In this document: positions 51,975 through 61,304 of the stretch, in pieces
Position numbering within the stretch: the first letter of the stretch is position 1
How the letters are laid out: every line of letters starts with the position of its first letter
Assembly: GCF_025869515.1 (NCBI RefSeq)
Contig: NZ_JAOZVR010000077.1
Location: 1-64,000, forward strand
Reading direction: 5' to 3'
DNA: 64,000 nucleotides
From: Ferrovibrio sp.
GTDB lineage: Bacteria; Pseudomonadota; Alphaproteobacteria; Ferrovibrionales; Ferrovibrionaceae
Position numbers and translations under genes: made by a program
Notes under the pieces: generated by a model
The model's input: the letters and a program-made list of their open reading frames with translations, nothing else
Told to the model about the DNA's origin: nothing
The model's database searches: none

Positions 51975-53555
51975 TTACGGCGCCCCGGTCGCAGCCGCAG
52001 GGAAAGCGATCATCCGGTCGGCCGGCAGCATGACGTTGACCGTGGTGCCCTTGCCGGGCGTGCTGGCGATGCCGACCGCGCCGCCATGCATTTCCACCAG
52101 CGAGCGCACGATGGCGAGTCCGAGGCCGGCGCCCTGGAATTGCCGCTTGTAGACATTGTCGATCTGCGCGAAGGGCTGCATCAGGCGCGGAATATCGGCG
52201 GCGGCGATGCCGATGCCGGTATCGGACACCCACAGGCGCAGGCCGGTGCGCGGCTCGGCCTGCAGGCCGCAGGTGATGCATCCGCCCGGCTGAGTGAACT
52301 TCACGGCATTGGACAGCAGGTTGAACATGATCTGGCGCACCGCGCGCTCATCGCCGCAGAAAGCCGGAACGTTCTCGGCGATATCGAAATCCAGCCTCAG
52401 TCCTGCTGCCGTTGCCTCGCGACGGATCACGCTGACCACATCGTTGATCACGTCGCGCAGGTCGAAACTGGATTCGTTCAGCGTGAACTTGCCCGACTCG
52501 ATGCGCGACAGGTCGAGCAGGTCGTTGATGATTCCGAGCAGATGCTGGCCGCTGGCATGGATATCGGCCGAATAGGAGCGCACCAGCGATTCATTGGTGA
52601 CATTGACGATGCCGGATTTCATCGCGTCGGAAAAACCGATGATGGCATTCAGCGGCGTGCGTAATTCATGGCTCATATTGGCCAGAAACATGCTTTTGGC
52701 GCGATTGGCGGCTTCCGCCTCGTCCTTGGCCCGCTGCAGGTAGCGCGCCATTTCGATCCGGTCGGTCTCGTCGGCATTCGTGCCGATCAGCTTGCGCGGC
52801 CGGCCGTCTTCATGGCGCTGCACCACCGACTGCACGCGGATATGGCGGATGCGGCCGTTTGGCAGCACCACCCGATGCTCGGTCTCGAAGCTGCCATGGC
52901 CGTCGAGCGCGGCCTTGTAGCGCGTCATCACCATGTCGCGATCCTCGGGATGGATGCGCGCCATCCAGGCATTGGCCGAGTTGTCCGGTATCAGCGGATC
53001 GCGGCCCCACAATTCCCAGACCCGCGCATCGGCGATGAATTCGCGGCTTTCGAAATCGTAGGACCAGATGCCGATCTGGCTGGCCTGGATGGCAAGCCGG
53101 AGATATTCGGCCAGCTCCTCAAGCTCGGCTTCATGCTGCTTGTGCGCGGTGATGTCGGTGATCTGCACGACGATATTCGCCATCGTGCCGCTGGCGCTGC
53201 GCGCGGCCGACCAGACCACAGCAGCCCAGAGATAGCTGCCGTCCTTTCGCCGGTAGCGCTTCTCGGCATGGTGCCGTTCCGTCTGGTTGTCGTTCAGCAG
53301 CCGATAGGCGTTTTCGGAATCGGCAATGTCATCGGGATGGGTCAGCGCGCGGAAATCGAGGTCATAGAATTCTTCGGGCGTGTAGCCAAGCAGGTCGCAG
53401 AGCGCCCGGTTGACGCGCAGGCAGCGGCCCTGCGGCGTCGCCAGCGCCATGCCGCTCGGCGAATGTTCGATGATGCTGTTCAGCGTCGCTTCGCTGTCGC
53501 TGCCAGGCTGCAAACCGGCGCGCCACTGCTGGCGGTCTCCAACTCCGATATCCAC
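51975..53555 (-). CDS. Sensor histidine kinase with two PAS domains
   Basis: This 526-residue cytoplasmic kinase shows no membrane helix. PAS1 covers about residues 22-137 and PAS2 about 148-268, each with a PAC-like end (IVVQITDIT). The HisKA domain carries the phospho-acceptor His296 in MSHELRTPLNAIIGF. The ATPase has N box FNLLSNAVKFTQ, G1 DTGIGI, and G2 GAGLGLAIV. No response regulator is adjacent in the same direction. The signal is probably cytosolic (redox, light or a ligand). Confidence 0.92.
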   Translation of the reverse strand: MDIGVGDRQQWRAGLQPGSDSEATLNSIIEHSPSGMALATPQGRCLRVNRALCDLLGYTPEEFYDLDFRALTHPDDIADSENAYRLLNDNQTERHHAEKRYRRKDGSYLWAAVVWSAARSASGTMANIVVQITDITAHKQHEAELEELAEYLRLAIQASQIGIWSYDFESREFIADARVWELWGRDPLIPDNSANAWMARIHPEDRDMVMTRYKAALDGHGSFETEHRVVLPNGRIRHIRVQSVVQRHEDGRPRKLIGTNADETDRIEMARYLQRAKDEAEAANRAKSMFLANMSHELRTPLNAIIGFSDAMKSGIVNVTNESLVRSYSADIHASGQHLLGIINDLLDLSRIESGKFTLNESSFDLRDVINDVVSVIRREATAAGLRLDFDIAENVPAFCGDERAVRQIMFNLLSNAVKFTQPGGCITCGLQAEPRTGLRLWVSDTGIGIAAADIPRLMQPFAQIDNVYKRQFQGAGLGLAIVRSLVEMHGGAVGIASTPGKGTTVNVMLPADRMIAFPAAATGAP

Positions 53556-53755
53556 GGCCCGATCCTCTTTGCCTTTTCACCAACGTTACTAATGCAAAAA
53601 CCCAGCTTGGCCGTCATATCCAATTGATTATGCGGGGTTATCTTTCAGTAATGCGTGACCGGCATGCCCGCCTCCGCTTTCCCGGTTGCATGGCATCCAC
53701 CATGGGTCGGGCGATCTGCATAGGAAATTTAGCCGTATTTTGTTCTCTTTATGTA

Positions 53756-53785
53756 TTGACATTGCCCGCGGAGATCCGCTATCCT
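53756..53785 (+). promoter_or_regulatory. Sigma-70-type promoter
   Basis: TTGACA at 53756-53761 and TATCCT at 53780-53785 with 18-base spacing, 26 bases ahead of the ATG at 53812. The expected transcript start leaves room for only a short leader. The rest of the 256-base gap from the kinase gene shows nothing else. Confidence 0.65.
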
Positions 53786-53811
53786 TCCTGCAACACTGAC
53801 CCGAGATAGCC

Positions 53812-54207
53812 ATGCAGCCTCCGCCCGCCGGCATGCCGGAGAACCCGTCCGGGCCCGCCCCCACCCTGCCGCGCTCCGAACCGTTATGGCGCTGGATCGC
53901 CGGCGTGATGTTCGCCGTCATGGGCATCATCCTGCTGGTCTGCCTGGAATTCGTGATCGGCGTCGGCGCCCAGACGCTGACCAGGGGCACCGGCTATGAG
54001 AAGCCGGTCTATTACAGCCTGCGCATTGCCGCTTATCTGCTGCTGTTCGGCATGGCCGTCTGGCTCGTGCGCCAGTTCGTGGCCCCGGAGCGGCGCCGGA
54101 AATACTGGATCGGGCTGGGCATCGCGACCGCCATCATGATCAGCCCGGCCGGCCTATCCCTCTTCGCCATGGCCCTCCTGGGCGGCGTCGCCCTCTTCAT
54201 CAACTGA
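53812..54207 (+). CDS. Small membrane protein of unknown function
   Basis: This 131-residue protein has a proline-rich N-terminal tail (about 25 residues) and three or four hydrophobic segments (WRWIAGVMFAVMGIILLVCLEF, AAYLLLFGMAVWLV, WIGLGIATAIMI). I recognise no family. A promoter at 53756 sits just upstream. It is probably an inner-membrane protein. Confidence 0.7.
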   Translation: MQPPPAGMPENPSGPAPTLPRSEPLWRWIAGVMFAVMGIILLVCLEFVIGVGAQTLTRGTGYEKPVYYSLRIAAYLLLFGMAVWLVRQFVAPERRRKYWIGLGIATAIMISPAGLSLFAMALLGGVALFIN

Positions 54208-54279
54208 CTGATTTACGTAACTTTTATACTGAAAAGACTATTTGGAACAAAACAAGATCATACGAGAGGGGCTTTGCCA

Positions 54280-55620
54280 ATGGTCTATAAGCCCCGCCCC
54301 TCCCGTCGCGAACAGCGGGCCGTGCTCGACCAGGCGCGCGATCGTCTTGCTGCCGGCGACATCGATGGCTACTGGGCGACCCTGGAAAAACAGGACGCCT
54401 ATGCCGGCCTGGCCAGGGATGCGGCCGGCAATCGCGGCGAACTGGGCGAAACTGCCAATGCACGGCTGGAGCGTTTCGCCCGCGACCGGCGCGGCCGGCC
54501 GCTGACCGACAGCGAACGCGACGACATCCGCAACGCGGTGGCGGCCGCCGATCTGGCACAGCGCGACCGCAACCTGCAGGAGCGCGGCGATCATCGCATC
54601 ACCGGCCAGCAGAGCGTGGAGTATCACGCCGCGGTTTTCGAAACGCGCGGCATTCCGAAGGAAGCCTATTTCCCGACGCTGCTGCAGCCCGATATGGGCG
54701 GCGCCTGGGGCCTGCCCGCCAATGTCGTGCTGCCTGATATCGCCGTGCCGACCGGCTTGCCGCTGACCGATATTTCCGACTGGGCACAGCAGGACTGGAA
54801 ACCGGTCAGCGATCGCCGTTTCCGCGATGCGGTTAACGAGAATGCCGAGACCCTGCCCAGCCAGGGCCTGATGGAAACGGAAGGCTTTCACGGCAATGCG
54901 ACGACGGAAACGCCGCTGCAGTCTGCGCAGGCAACGTCTTTTGCCGCGCAGTTCGCGACGCTGCCGCCGACACCGCAGCGCTGGCTTGATTTCACCCTGG
55001 CCAAAGCGCCGGGCGATCTGAGCGAGTCCGATCTGCATGCCCTGCAGGCGCATGATGCCTATCTGAAGCCGCAGCACCGCCGGCATGACGATGCCTTTCG
55101 ACTGGTCGGCGATACCTACCGCCATCTCTATGGCGATGCGCCGCAGGAGGCCGATGCCACCGGCCGGCCGCTGCGCAGTCCGCGGCGGCAGAACCTGCCG
55201 GAAACATCGGCGATGAGCGCTGCCGAACGTCGGCGCGGCGAACAGCTGGCCAGCCTCGGCGCCCGGCTCGACCGCTGGCAGCAGGATCTCGGCGGCGACG
55301 CTGCGGCACGCCATCGCGTCACCGGCTGGCTGCAGCGCGGCCTCAACGACCTGCTCTGGCCCGGTGCGCCGGCACCCGATGCGGTGGATGCGCGGCGCCG
55401 GCCGTATCGCGGCGGGCCGCTGCTGGTCGACGGCCTGTTCGGTCCGCTGACTGCCGGTGCGCTGGATGCGGCCGAAGCCGGCCTTGGCCTTGCGCCGCTG
55501 GAACAGGGCATTGCCCGCATCGCGGCGGTCGATCAGGGCTGGACGGCCGATACCGGACCGGAGACTGCACCGGGTCCCGTGCCGGACATTGAACTGGCGC
55601 CGATTTTCTTTGCGCCATAA
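54280..55620 (+). CDS. Uncharacterised 446-residue protein with peptidoglycan-binding-like tail
   Basis: It starts at ATG 54280, with GAGAGGGG upstream at the expected distance. The protein is soluble, rich in Asp, Ala and Arg, with no signal peptide. Residues about 365-395 read LLVDGLFGPLTAGALDAAEAG, which resembles the DGxFGPxT core of PG_binding_1 modules. The remainder matches nothing I know. The repeated ANARLERFARDRRGRPLTDSERDDI style suggests a phage- or effector-like helical protein. The real extent of the gene is good because codon use is typical of the region. Confidence 0.7.
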   Translation: MVYKPRPSRREQRAVLDQARDRLAAGDIDGYWATLEKQDAYAGLARDAAGNRGELGETANARLERFARDRRGRPLTDSERDDIRNAVAAADLAQRDRNLQERGDHRITGQQSVEYHAAVFETRGIPKEAYFPTLLQPDMGGAWGLPANVVLPDIAVPTGLPLTDISDWAQQDWKPVSDRRFRDAVNENAETLPSQGLMETEGFHGNATTETPLQSAQATSFAAQFATLPPTPQRWLDFTLAKAPGDLSESDLHALQAHDAYLKPQHRRHDDAFRLVGDTYRHLYGDAPQEADATGRPLRSPRRQNLPETSAMSAAERRRGEQLASLGARLDRWQQDLGGDAAARHRVTGWLQRGLNDLLWPGAPAPDAVDARRRPYRGGPLLVDGLFGPLTAGALDAAEAGLGLAPLEQGIARIAAVDQGWTADTGPETAPGPVPDIELAPIFFAP

Positions 55621-55742
55621 TGGCTTAACCGACTTGGCCTGAACCGGGCTTTCAGTTACTCTCCCGCCCCAGTGTTTCGTGCCAGGAGCGCCGGCAAGGC
55701 TGCGCCGGCCGTTTCGCCAGCTACAGCCTTCAGAGGGATTTC

Positions 55743-56588
55743 ATGTCGCAACCGCAACCGCTCATGCATGGCAAGCGTGGCCTGATCATGGGCGTCGCCA
55801 ATGACCGTTCGCTCGCCTGGGGCATCGCCAAGGCGCTGCACGACCATGGCGCCGAACTGGCCTTCACCTATCAGGGCGAGGCGCTGGAAAAGCGCGTCAG
55901 GCCGCTGGCCGCCGGTATCGGCGCACAGCATGTGCTGGAATGCGACGTCACCAATGCCGCCTCGATCGATACCACCTTCGCCACGCTGGAGAAGGCCTGG
56001 GGCAAGCTGGATTTCCTGGTCCATGCCATCGGCTTTTCCGACAAGAACGAGCTGAAGGGCCGCTATATCGACACCAGCCCGGAAAATTTCGCACTGACCA
56101 TGAATGTCAGCTGCTACAGCTTCACGGCTGTCATGCAGCGCGCAGAAAAGCTGATGACCGATGGCGGCGCCGCCATCACGCTCACCTATTACGGCGCCGA
56201 GCGCGTGATGCCGCATTACAACGTGATGGGCGTGGCGAAAGCCGCCCTTGAGGCTTCCGTGCGCTATCTCGCCGCCGATCTCGGCCGCAAGAACATTCGC
56301 ATCAATGCCATCTCGGCCGGTCCGATCAAGACGCTGGCCGCCAGTGGCATCGGCGATTTCCGCTATATCCTGAAATGGAACGAGCTGAACGCGCCGCTGC
56401 GCCGCAATGTCAGCATCGAGCAGGTCGGCGGCGCCGGTCTGTACCTGCTGAGCGAGCTGGGCTCCGGCGTCACCGGCGAAGTGCATCATGTCGACAGTGG
56501 CTATCACAGCGTCGGCATGGTCGCGGTCGATCAGGCCGCGCAGGTCGCCGACCTGCTGCTCTCGCTCGGCAGCAAGAAGGCCGAGTAA
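55743..56588 (+). CDS. fabI: Enoyl-[acyl-carrier-protein] reductase (NADH)
   Basis: This 281-residue FabI has the cofactor motif [13 protein letters not shown] near residue 18, the Tyr of the pair in SFTAVMQRA, and the Y-x6-K style active site in [22 protein letters not shown] near residue 158. FEYM-like [13 protein letters not shown] near 192 is also typical. It makes the last reduction in each round of fatty-acid elongation. It is followed 28 bases later by aroC, a common alphaproteobacterial pairing. Confidence 0.95.
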   Translation: MSQPQPLMHGKRGLIMGVANDRSLAWGIAKALHDHGAELAFTYQGEALEKRVRPLAAGIGAQHVLECDVTNAASIDTTFATLEKAWGKLDFLVHAIGFSDKNELKGRYIDTSPENFALTMNVSCYSFTAVMQRAEKLMTDGGAAITLTYYGAERVMPHYNVMGVAKAALEASVRYLAADLGRKNIRINAISAGPIKTLAASGIGDFRYILKWNELNAPLRRNVSIEQVGGAGLYLLSELGSGVTGEVHHVDSGYHSVGMVAVDQAAQVADLLLSLGSKKAE

Positions 56589-56597
56589 GCCTGCGCC

Positions 56598-56624
56598 ATG
56601 TCTGACAATAGCCCCCATGTCTGA
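56598..56624 (+). CDS. Eight-codon ORF overlapping the aroC start
   Basis: ATG at 56598 gives eight codons (MSDNSPHV) and stops at 56622-56624, overlapping the aroC start at 56617. Its first codons copy the aroC start: CATGTCTGACAATAG against CATGTCTGATAACAG. This looks like a local 19-base duplication that left a decoy start. Confidence 0.35.
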   Translation: MSDNSPHV

Positions 56625-57726
56625 TAACAGCTTTGGCCGGCTGTTCCGCGTCACCACCTGGGGCGAGAGTCACGGCCCGGCGCTGGGCTGCGTGATCGAC
56701 GGCGCGCCGCCGCGCGTGGCGCTGTCCGAGGCCGATATCCAGGACTGGATGGACAAGCGCAAGCCAGGCACCTCGCGCTTCGTCACCCAGCGCCAGGAGC
56801 CCGACTCTGTGAAGATCCTGTCCGGCACTTTCGAGGGACAGACGACCGGCACGCCGATCATGCTGATGATCGAGAATGTCGACCAGCGCTCGAAGGACTA
56901 CGGCGAGATCAAAGACAAGTTCCGTCCCGGTCATGCCGACTACACCTACTGGAGCAAATACGGCATCCGCGACTATCGCGGCGGCGGCCGCAGCTCGGCG
57001 CGCGAAACCGCGTCCCGCGTCGCCGCCGGCGCCGTGGCGCGCCAGGTGCTGAAAACCCTGCTCGGCCCGCAGGTGATGATCCGCGGCGCGTTGGTGCAGA
57101 TCGGCGAAAAGAAAATCGACGGCAGCACCTGGAGCTGGGACAGCGTGACGCAGAATCCCTTCTGGTGCCCCGATCCGAAAACGGCGCTGGAGTGGGAAGA
57201 TTATCTCGACGGCATCCGCAAGGCCGGCTCGTCCGTCGGTGCCGTGGTGGAACTGCGTGCCTCCGGCATTCCCGCCGGCCTGGGCGAGCCGATCTACGGC
57301 AAGCTGGACGCCGATCTCGCTGCGGCGATGATGAGCATCAATGCCGTGAAGGGCGTCGAGATCGGCGCCGGCTTTGCCGCTGCTGCGCTGTCAGGTGAAG
57401 CCAATGCCGACGAGATGCGCCTGAGAGACGGCGGTGCGGCATTCCTGTCCAACCAGGCCGGCGGCATTCTCGGCGGCATTTCCACCGGCCAGGACATCGT
57501 CGTGCGTTTCGCGGTGAAGCCGACTTCCTCGATCCTCAGCCCGCGCGCCACCATCGACCGCTTCGGCACTGAAACCGAGATCATGACCAAGGGCCGCCAC
57601 GACCCTTGCGTCGGCATTCGCGCCGTGCCGGTCGGCGAGGCCATGCTGGCCCTGGTGCTGGCCGACCATCTGCTGCGCCATCGCGGCCAGGTCGGCGACT
57701 TTAAACAGGGCTTCGATCCGCGCTGA
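56617..57726 (+). CDS. aroC: Chorismate synthase
   Basis: This 369-residue protein starts at ATG 56617. Family signatures are [14 protein letters not shown] near residue 16, [22 protein letters not shown] near 120, and the flavin/EPSP region [24 protein letters not shown] near 335. It converts EPSP to chorismate with reduced FMN, the last common step of aromatic amino-acid synthesis. The open frame reaches back into fabI, but the ATG at 56617 gives the standard N-terminus. Confidence 0.95.
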   Translation: MSDNSFGRLFRVTTWGESHGPALGCVIDGAPPRVALSEADIQDWMDKRKPGTSRFVTQRQEPDSVKILSGTFEGQTTGTPIMLMIENVDQRSKDYGEIKDKFRPGHADYTYWSKYGIRDYRGGGRSSARETASRVAAGAVARQVLKTLLGPQVMIRGALVQIGEKKIDGSTWSWDSVTQNPFWCPDPKTALEWEDYLDGIRKAGSSVGAVVELRASGIPAGLGEPIYGKLDADLAAAMMSINAVKGVEIGAGFAAAALSGEANADEMRLRDGGAAFLSNQAGGILGGISTGQDIVVRFAVKPTSSILSPRATIDRFGTETEIMTKGRHDPCVGIRAVPVGEAMLALVLADHLLRHRGQVGDFKQGFDPR

Positions 57727-57747
57727 TCGCGCGCTCAGCGACACAAA

Positions 57748-57840
57748 TCGTCACCCTCGGATTTATTCCGAGGGTCCATCTGCACGTTCCGAAACACGGA
57801 TGGTCGGGATGGACCCTTGGGACAAGCCCAAGGGTGACCG
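57748..57840. repeat. Paired palindromic repeat element, copy C
   Basis: The left unit CCTCGGA-TTTAT-TCCGAGG with TCGTCA and TCCATC flanks, and the inverted right unit CCTTGGG-ACAAG-CCCAAGG with TGACCG. Both differ from copies A and B in arm sequence but keep base pairing. It follows aroC and may end its transcript. Confidence 0.88.
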
Positions 57841-57924
57841 CTTATGTGTAACCCACACCCCCTGGCCAAAGACTTTGTTCCCGCCTGACTTCGCCCTAGT
57901 GTTGGGCCAGCCCAGGAGGAAACC

Positions 57925-58539
57925 ATGGCCAATGCCAAAGCTGCCCCGAAGAAGACCGCCGCCAAAAAGACCACCAAGCCGCATGCCCTGAAAATTGCCG
58001 TGCCGCCGCGCGAAAAACTCGATCCGGCGACCCAGGCCTATTTCGCCAAATGCGACGCGAAGATCGGCTTCGTGCCGAATGTGCTGCTCAGCTACAGCTT
58101 CGATGCGAAAAAGCTGCGCGGCTTTTCCGAGATGTACAACGAGCTGATGCTGGGCGAGTCCGGCCTCAGCAAACTCGAGCGCGAGATGATCGCCGTGGTG
58201 GTCAGCAGCATCAACCACTGCTTCTACTGCCTGACCGCCCATGGTGCCGCCGTGCGGCAGATTTCGGGCGATCCGAAGCTGGGCGAACTGATGGTGATGA
58301 ACTACCGCGCCGCCGAGCTGTCGCCGAAGCTGCGCGCCGCACTGGATTTCGCCGCCAAGCTGACCGAAACGCCGGCCAAGATCGTCGAGGCCGACCGCGA
58401 GGCGCTGCGGAAAGCGGGCTGGAGCGACAAGGACATCTGGGACATCGCCGCCACCGCCAGCTTCTTCAACATGAGCAACCGCATGGCGGCCGCCATCGAG
58501 ATGCAGCCCAACGACGAGTATCACGGCGCGTTCCGGTGA
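57925..58539 (+). CDS. AhpD-like (peroxidase-related) protein
   Basis: This 204-residue protein starts behind a strong AGGAGGAAACC site. It has a Lys/Ala-rich N-terminal tail (about 22 residues) and then an AhpD-type all-helical domain with the redox pair and proton relay in SSINHCFYCLTAHGAAV (two Cys separated by two residues, then His) near residue 92. The family reduces peroxides or supports alkylhydroperoxide reduction. It lies between two palindromic repeat elements and has its own transcription unit. Confidence 0.85.
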   Translation: MANAKAAPKKTAAKKTTKPHALKIAVPPREKLDPATQAYFAKCDAKIGFVPNVLLSYSFDAKKLRGFSEMYNELMLGESGLSKLEREMIAVVVSSINHCFYCLTAHGAAVRQISGDPKLGELMVMNYRAAELSPKLRAALDFAAKLTETPAKIVEADREALRKAGWSDKDIWDIAATASFFNMSNRMAAAIEMQPNDEYHGAFR

Positions 58540-58567
58540 GGCGGACCGCCGCCATCAATACAAGCCT

Positions 58568-58640
58568 GTCATCCTCGGGCTTGACCCGAGGATCTTTCTC
58601 CGCGCGGCGCGAGATGCCCGGGTCAAGCCCGGGCATGACG
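58568..58640. repeat. Paired palindromic repeat element, copy D
   Basis: GTCATCCTCGGGC-TTGA-CCCGAGGAT and the inverted GATGCCCGGG-TCAAG-CCCGGGCATGACG with a short GC-rich centre. The arms are longer than in the other copies. It lies between the AhpD-like gene and the PAP2 gene. Confidence 0.88.
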
Positions 58641-58680
58641 ATTTGTATGATGATGACGTCTCTGTATCAGTAACCTCGTT

Positions 58681-59409
58681 ATGCCCCATCCCCTCTCCGC
58701 TCTCCTCACCCGCCTCGGCCGCTTTGAACTGCCTTTGCTGGTGCTGCCGGGGGTGGCGGCACTGGCGCTGTGGGGCTTCGTCGCGCTGGCCGACGAAATC
58801 CTCGAAGGCGAGACCGGCGATGTCGACCGCCGGCTGCTGCTGAGCCTGCGCAATCCGCAGGACCTCTCCAACCCGCTCGGACCGCTCTGGCTGGAAGAGA
58901 TGATGCGCGACGTCACCGCCTTCGGCGGCACCGGGCCGCTCGCCTTCATCACCGCCGCCTGCATTCTCTATCTGCTGCTGCGGCGACGCCGGCGCAGCGC
59001 GCTGTTCCTGTTCGCCGCCATTGCCGGCGGCCAGCTGATGTCGACCCTGCTGAAGGCCGGCTTCGAGCGGCCCAGGCCCGACCTGGTGCCGCATGGCATG
59101 ACGGTCTACACGGCGAGCTTTCCGAGCGGCCATGCGATGATGACCGCCATCGTCTATCTCACGCTCGCCGCCCTGCTGGCGCGCAGCGAAAGCCGCAAAC
59201 GCCTGAAGGCCTTCCTGCTGCTGCTGGCGGTCTGCGTCACCCTGCTGGTCGGCGTCAGCCGCGTCTATCTCGGCGTGCACTGGCCGAGCGACGTGCTGGG
59301 CGGCTGGATGATCGGCAGCGCCTGGGCGGCCGGCTGCTGGAGCCTGGTGGCGCTGCTGCAGCGGCGCGGCGATGTCGAAGGCGAGCCTGCCGCGGACAGC
59401 GACACCTGA
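58681..59409 (+). CDS. PAP2-family phosphatase, membrane protein
   Basis: This 242-residue membrane protein has about six helices. The three phosphatase motifs are complete: KAGFERPRPD near residue 123, FPSGHAM near 146, and SRVYLGVHWPSDVLGG near 194. It probably acts on undecaprenyl diphosphate or another lipid phosphate. It is a better match to the family than the one at 37979. Its 3' end lies close to the REC-EAL gene. Confidence 0.9.
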   Translation: MPHPLSALLTRLGRFELPLLVLPGVAALALWGFVALADEILEGETGDVDRRLLLSLRNPQDLSNPLGPLWLEEMMRDVTAFGGTGPLAFITAACILYLLLRRRRRSALFLFAAIAGGQLMSTLLKAGFERPRPDLVPHGMTVYTASFPSGHAMMTAIVYLTLAALLARSESRKRLKAFLLLLAVCVTLLVGVSRVYLGVHWPSDVLGGWMIGSAWAAGCWSLVALLQRRGDVEGEPAADSDT

Positions 59410-59458
59410 CCCTGCTGTTTTGCTTGACCCTGCCGTGACGGCACCCGAGAGTAACGCT

Positions 59459-60709
59459 GTGTCTGCCCCTGATCCCACAACCGGGCCCGCCGAACCGGCT
59501 GCCGTCGACCCCGCCCGCCTGCGCGTTCTGGTGGTCGATGACATGCAGCTGATGCGCGACATGGCCGCCGCCATGCTGCGCGCCCAGGGCATCGGCACTG
59601 TCGAGACCTGCGACGACGGCGCCGCCGCGCTCGCGGCGCTCGACCGCATCGCGGCGGCCGGCCTGACCTGCGACCTGATGCTGCTCGATCTCAACATGCC
59701 AGGCATGGACGGCATCGAGGTGCTGCGCCATCTCGCCGAGCGCGGCTATGAAGGCCAGATCGCCCTGTTCAGCGCCGAATCCGCCCGTGTGCTGCGCACC
59801 GCCGAAACGCTGGCGCGCGCACATAACCTCAATATCCTCGGCTTCGTTGAAAAGCCGCTCACCGATATCGCCATCGCCGGCCTGCTGCGCAAGCTCGCCA
59901 CCGGCGGGGCGCGCGCTGTCATCGATGCGGACGAACCCCTGAGCGAAGCCGAATTGCTGGATGGCATCCGGCTCGGCCAGATCGAGATCATGGTGCAGCC
60001 GAAAGTGGCGATGGCCACCCGCCAGCCGGTCGGCGTCGAGGCACTGGCGCGCTGGCGTCATCCGCAGCGCGGCGTGATCGGCGCCGGACAGTTCATTCCG
60101 CTGGCCGAGAACGGCGCCGCCGCCGAGCCGTTGTTCGAAGCCATCCTCGGCCTGGCGCTGCGCGCCGCCGCGCATTGGCGCGCCGAAGGCCTCAGCCTGC
60201 AGATGGCGGTCAATCTTTCGACCGCCAACCTGACGCGCCTCGACCTGCCCCAGCGCATCGCCTCTGCGGTGAGCGAGCATGGCCTCAGGCCCGGCGATAT
60301 CGTGCTGGAAGTGACCGAGAGCCGGCTGATCGAGGACCAGACCGCGGCGCTGGAAGTGCTGACGCGGCTCAAGCTGAAAGGCTTCAACCTCGCCATCGAC
60401 GATTTCGGTACCGGCTATTCCTCGCTCGAACAGCTGCAGCGCTTCCCCTTCGAGGAAATGAAGATCGACCGCCAGTTCGTCGGCATGGCGGCGCAGGACC
60501 AGGCGGCGCGGGCCATCGTCAGCTCGTCGGTGCGGCTGGCGCGCAAGCTCGGCATGACCACGGTGGCCGAGGGGATCGAAACCCGGCTCGACTGGGATTG
60601 CGCCGCCGAGCAGGGCTGCGATGTCGCCCAGGGGTATTTCGTCGCCCCACCGCTCAAACCCGAGGCGCTGCCCGGCTGGATCGCTACCTGGCTCAGCCGC
60701 CGGGACTGA
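59459..60709 (+). CDS. Response regulator with EAL phosphodiesterase domain
   Basis: The protein has 416 residues from GTG 59459, with GAGAG upstream; ATG 59372 inside the PAP2 gene is an alternative. The N-terminal REC domain has the acidic pair VVDD, phospho-acceptor Asp in LLDLNMPGMDG, and Lys in VEKPL. The EAL domain from about residue 165 keeps EALARW, NLST, EVTESRLI, IDDFGTGYSS, KIDRQFV and VAEGIET, so c-di-GMP hydrolysis is likely intact. It lowers c-di-GMP on phosphorylation by an unlinked kinase. Confidence 0.9.
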   Translation: MSAPDPTTGPAEPAAVDPARLRVLVVDDMQLMRDMAAAMLRAQGIGTVETCDDGAAALAALDRIAAAGLTCDLMLLDLNMPGMDGIEVLRHLAERGYEGQIALFSAESARVLRTAETLARAHNLNILGFVEKPLTDIAIAGLLRKLATGGARAVIDADEPLSEAELLDGIRLGQIEIMVQPKVAMATRQPVGVEALARWRHPQRGVIGAGQFIPLAENGAAAEPLFEAILGLALRAAAHWRAEGLSLQMAVNLSTANLTRLDLPQRIASAVSEHGLRPGDIVLEVTESRLIEDQTAALEVLTRLKLKGFNLAIDDFGTGYSSLEQLQRFPFEEMKIDRQFVGMAAQDQAARAIVSSSVRLARKLGMTTVAEGIETRLDWDCAAEQGCDVAQGYFVAPPLKPEALPGWIATWLSRRD

Positions 60710-60987
60710 GGCGCAGGCATCCAATCCAGCCCAACCTTCCCGGACGGAAGGCCAGGCAAAAAATCTGGCGAGTCGCGACCAGCCGCCGCCGCCCTGTGGA
60801 CAAAATGCCCATCCAGCATTCTGGCTAAAAATGCGGCTGCCTGTGTTCCGGGCGCAACACTTCGGGATTATTCGCGCCTGCACAATGAAATGTGAGCAAA
60901 CAATCTGTCGCGCACCCTGATGAATGAATCAGAAAATTTCACAAGTCATTGATATTAAAGGTGCGACATCCTGACCCGATTTTCCTC

Positions 60988-61014
60988 TTGCGCTGCACAC
61001 GGTCTTTCTATAGT
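60988..61014 (+). promoter_or_regulatory. Probable promoter for the small RNA
   Basis: TTGCGC at 60988 and TATAGT at 61009 with 15-base spacing, placing a start near 61021. The spacing is slightly short, so the -35 may be one or two bases further left. Confidence 0.45.
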
Positions 61015-61020
61015 TTTTGC

Positions 61021-61107
61021 GTTGCAACAAGCTTCGGTTTGTTGCATGCCCTTCTCGGGCGTTTCCTCCCTAGACTTGGGCCGCACTTTTGTGCGGCCCC
61101 TTTTTTT
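61021..61107 (+). ncRNA. Structured small RNA with anti-Shine-Dalgarno-like CCTCCC
   Basis: Three stems in order. The first is GCAACAAGC-TTCG-GTTTGTTGC, 9 bp with a C(TTCG)G tetraloop at 61024-61045. The second is GCCC-TTCTC-GGGC at 61048-61060. The third is a GGGCCGCAC-TTTT-GTGCGGCCC terminator with T7 at 61078-61107. Between stems 2 and 3 is an unpaired GTTTCCTCCCTAGACTT. Alphaproteobacterial suhB/alpha-r8 (MmgR) RNAs have a similar unpaired CCTCCC next to a terminator. No protein gene covers 60710-61343. Confidence 0.75.
61078..61107 (+). terminator. Intrinsic terminator of the small RNA
   Basis: GGGCCGCAC and GTGCGGCCC form a perfect 9-bp stem with a TTTT loop, followed by C and seven T. 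Confidence 0.92.
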
Positions 61108-61304
61108 GCCCGGACCGCCCTGATCCCGGGGCGACGCGTTTTATGCGCCGGCTATGTAAGCCGCTGTCATACAAGTGCGTTTTTCGGGCAGCCCCATACG
61201 AGGCAGCCACGGCATCGCCGGCGGATTTCACTCCGCCTGCGGATCATAACGGCGAACCCGGCCGGCGGTTTCCGCCTGGTGCAGTTTATGCCGGCTTACG
61301 AATT

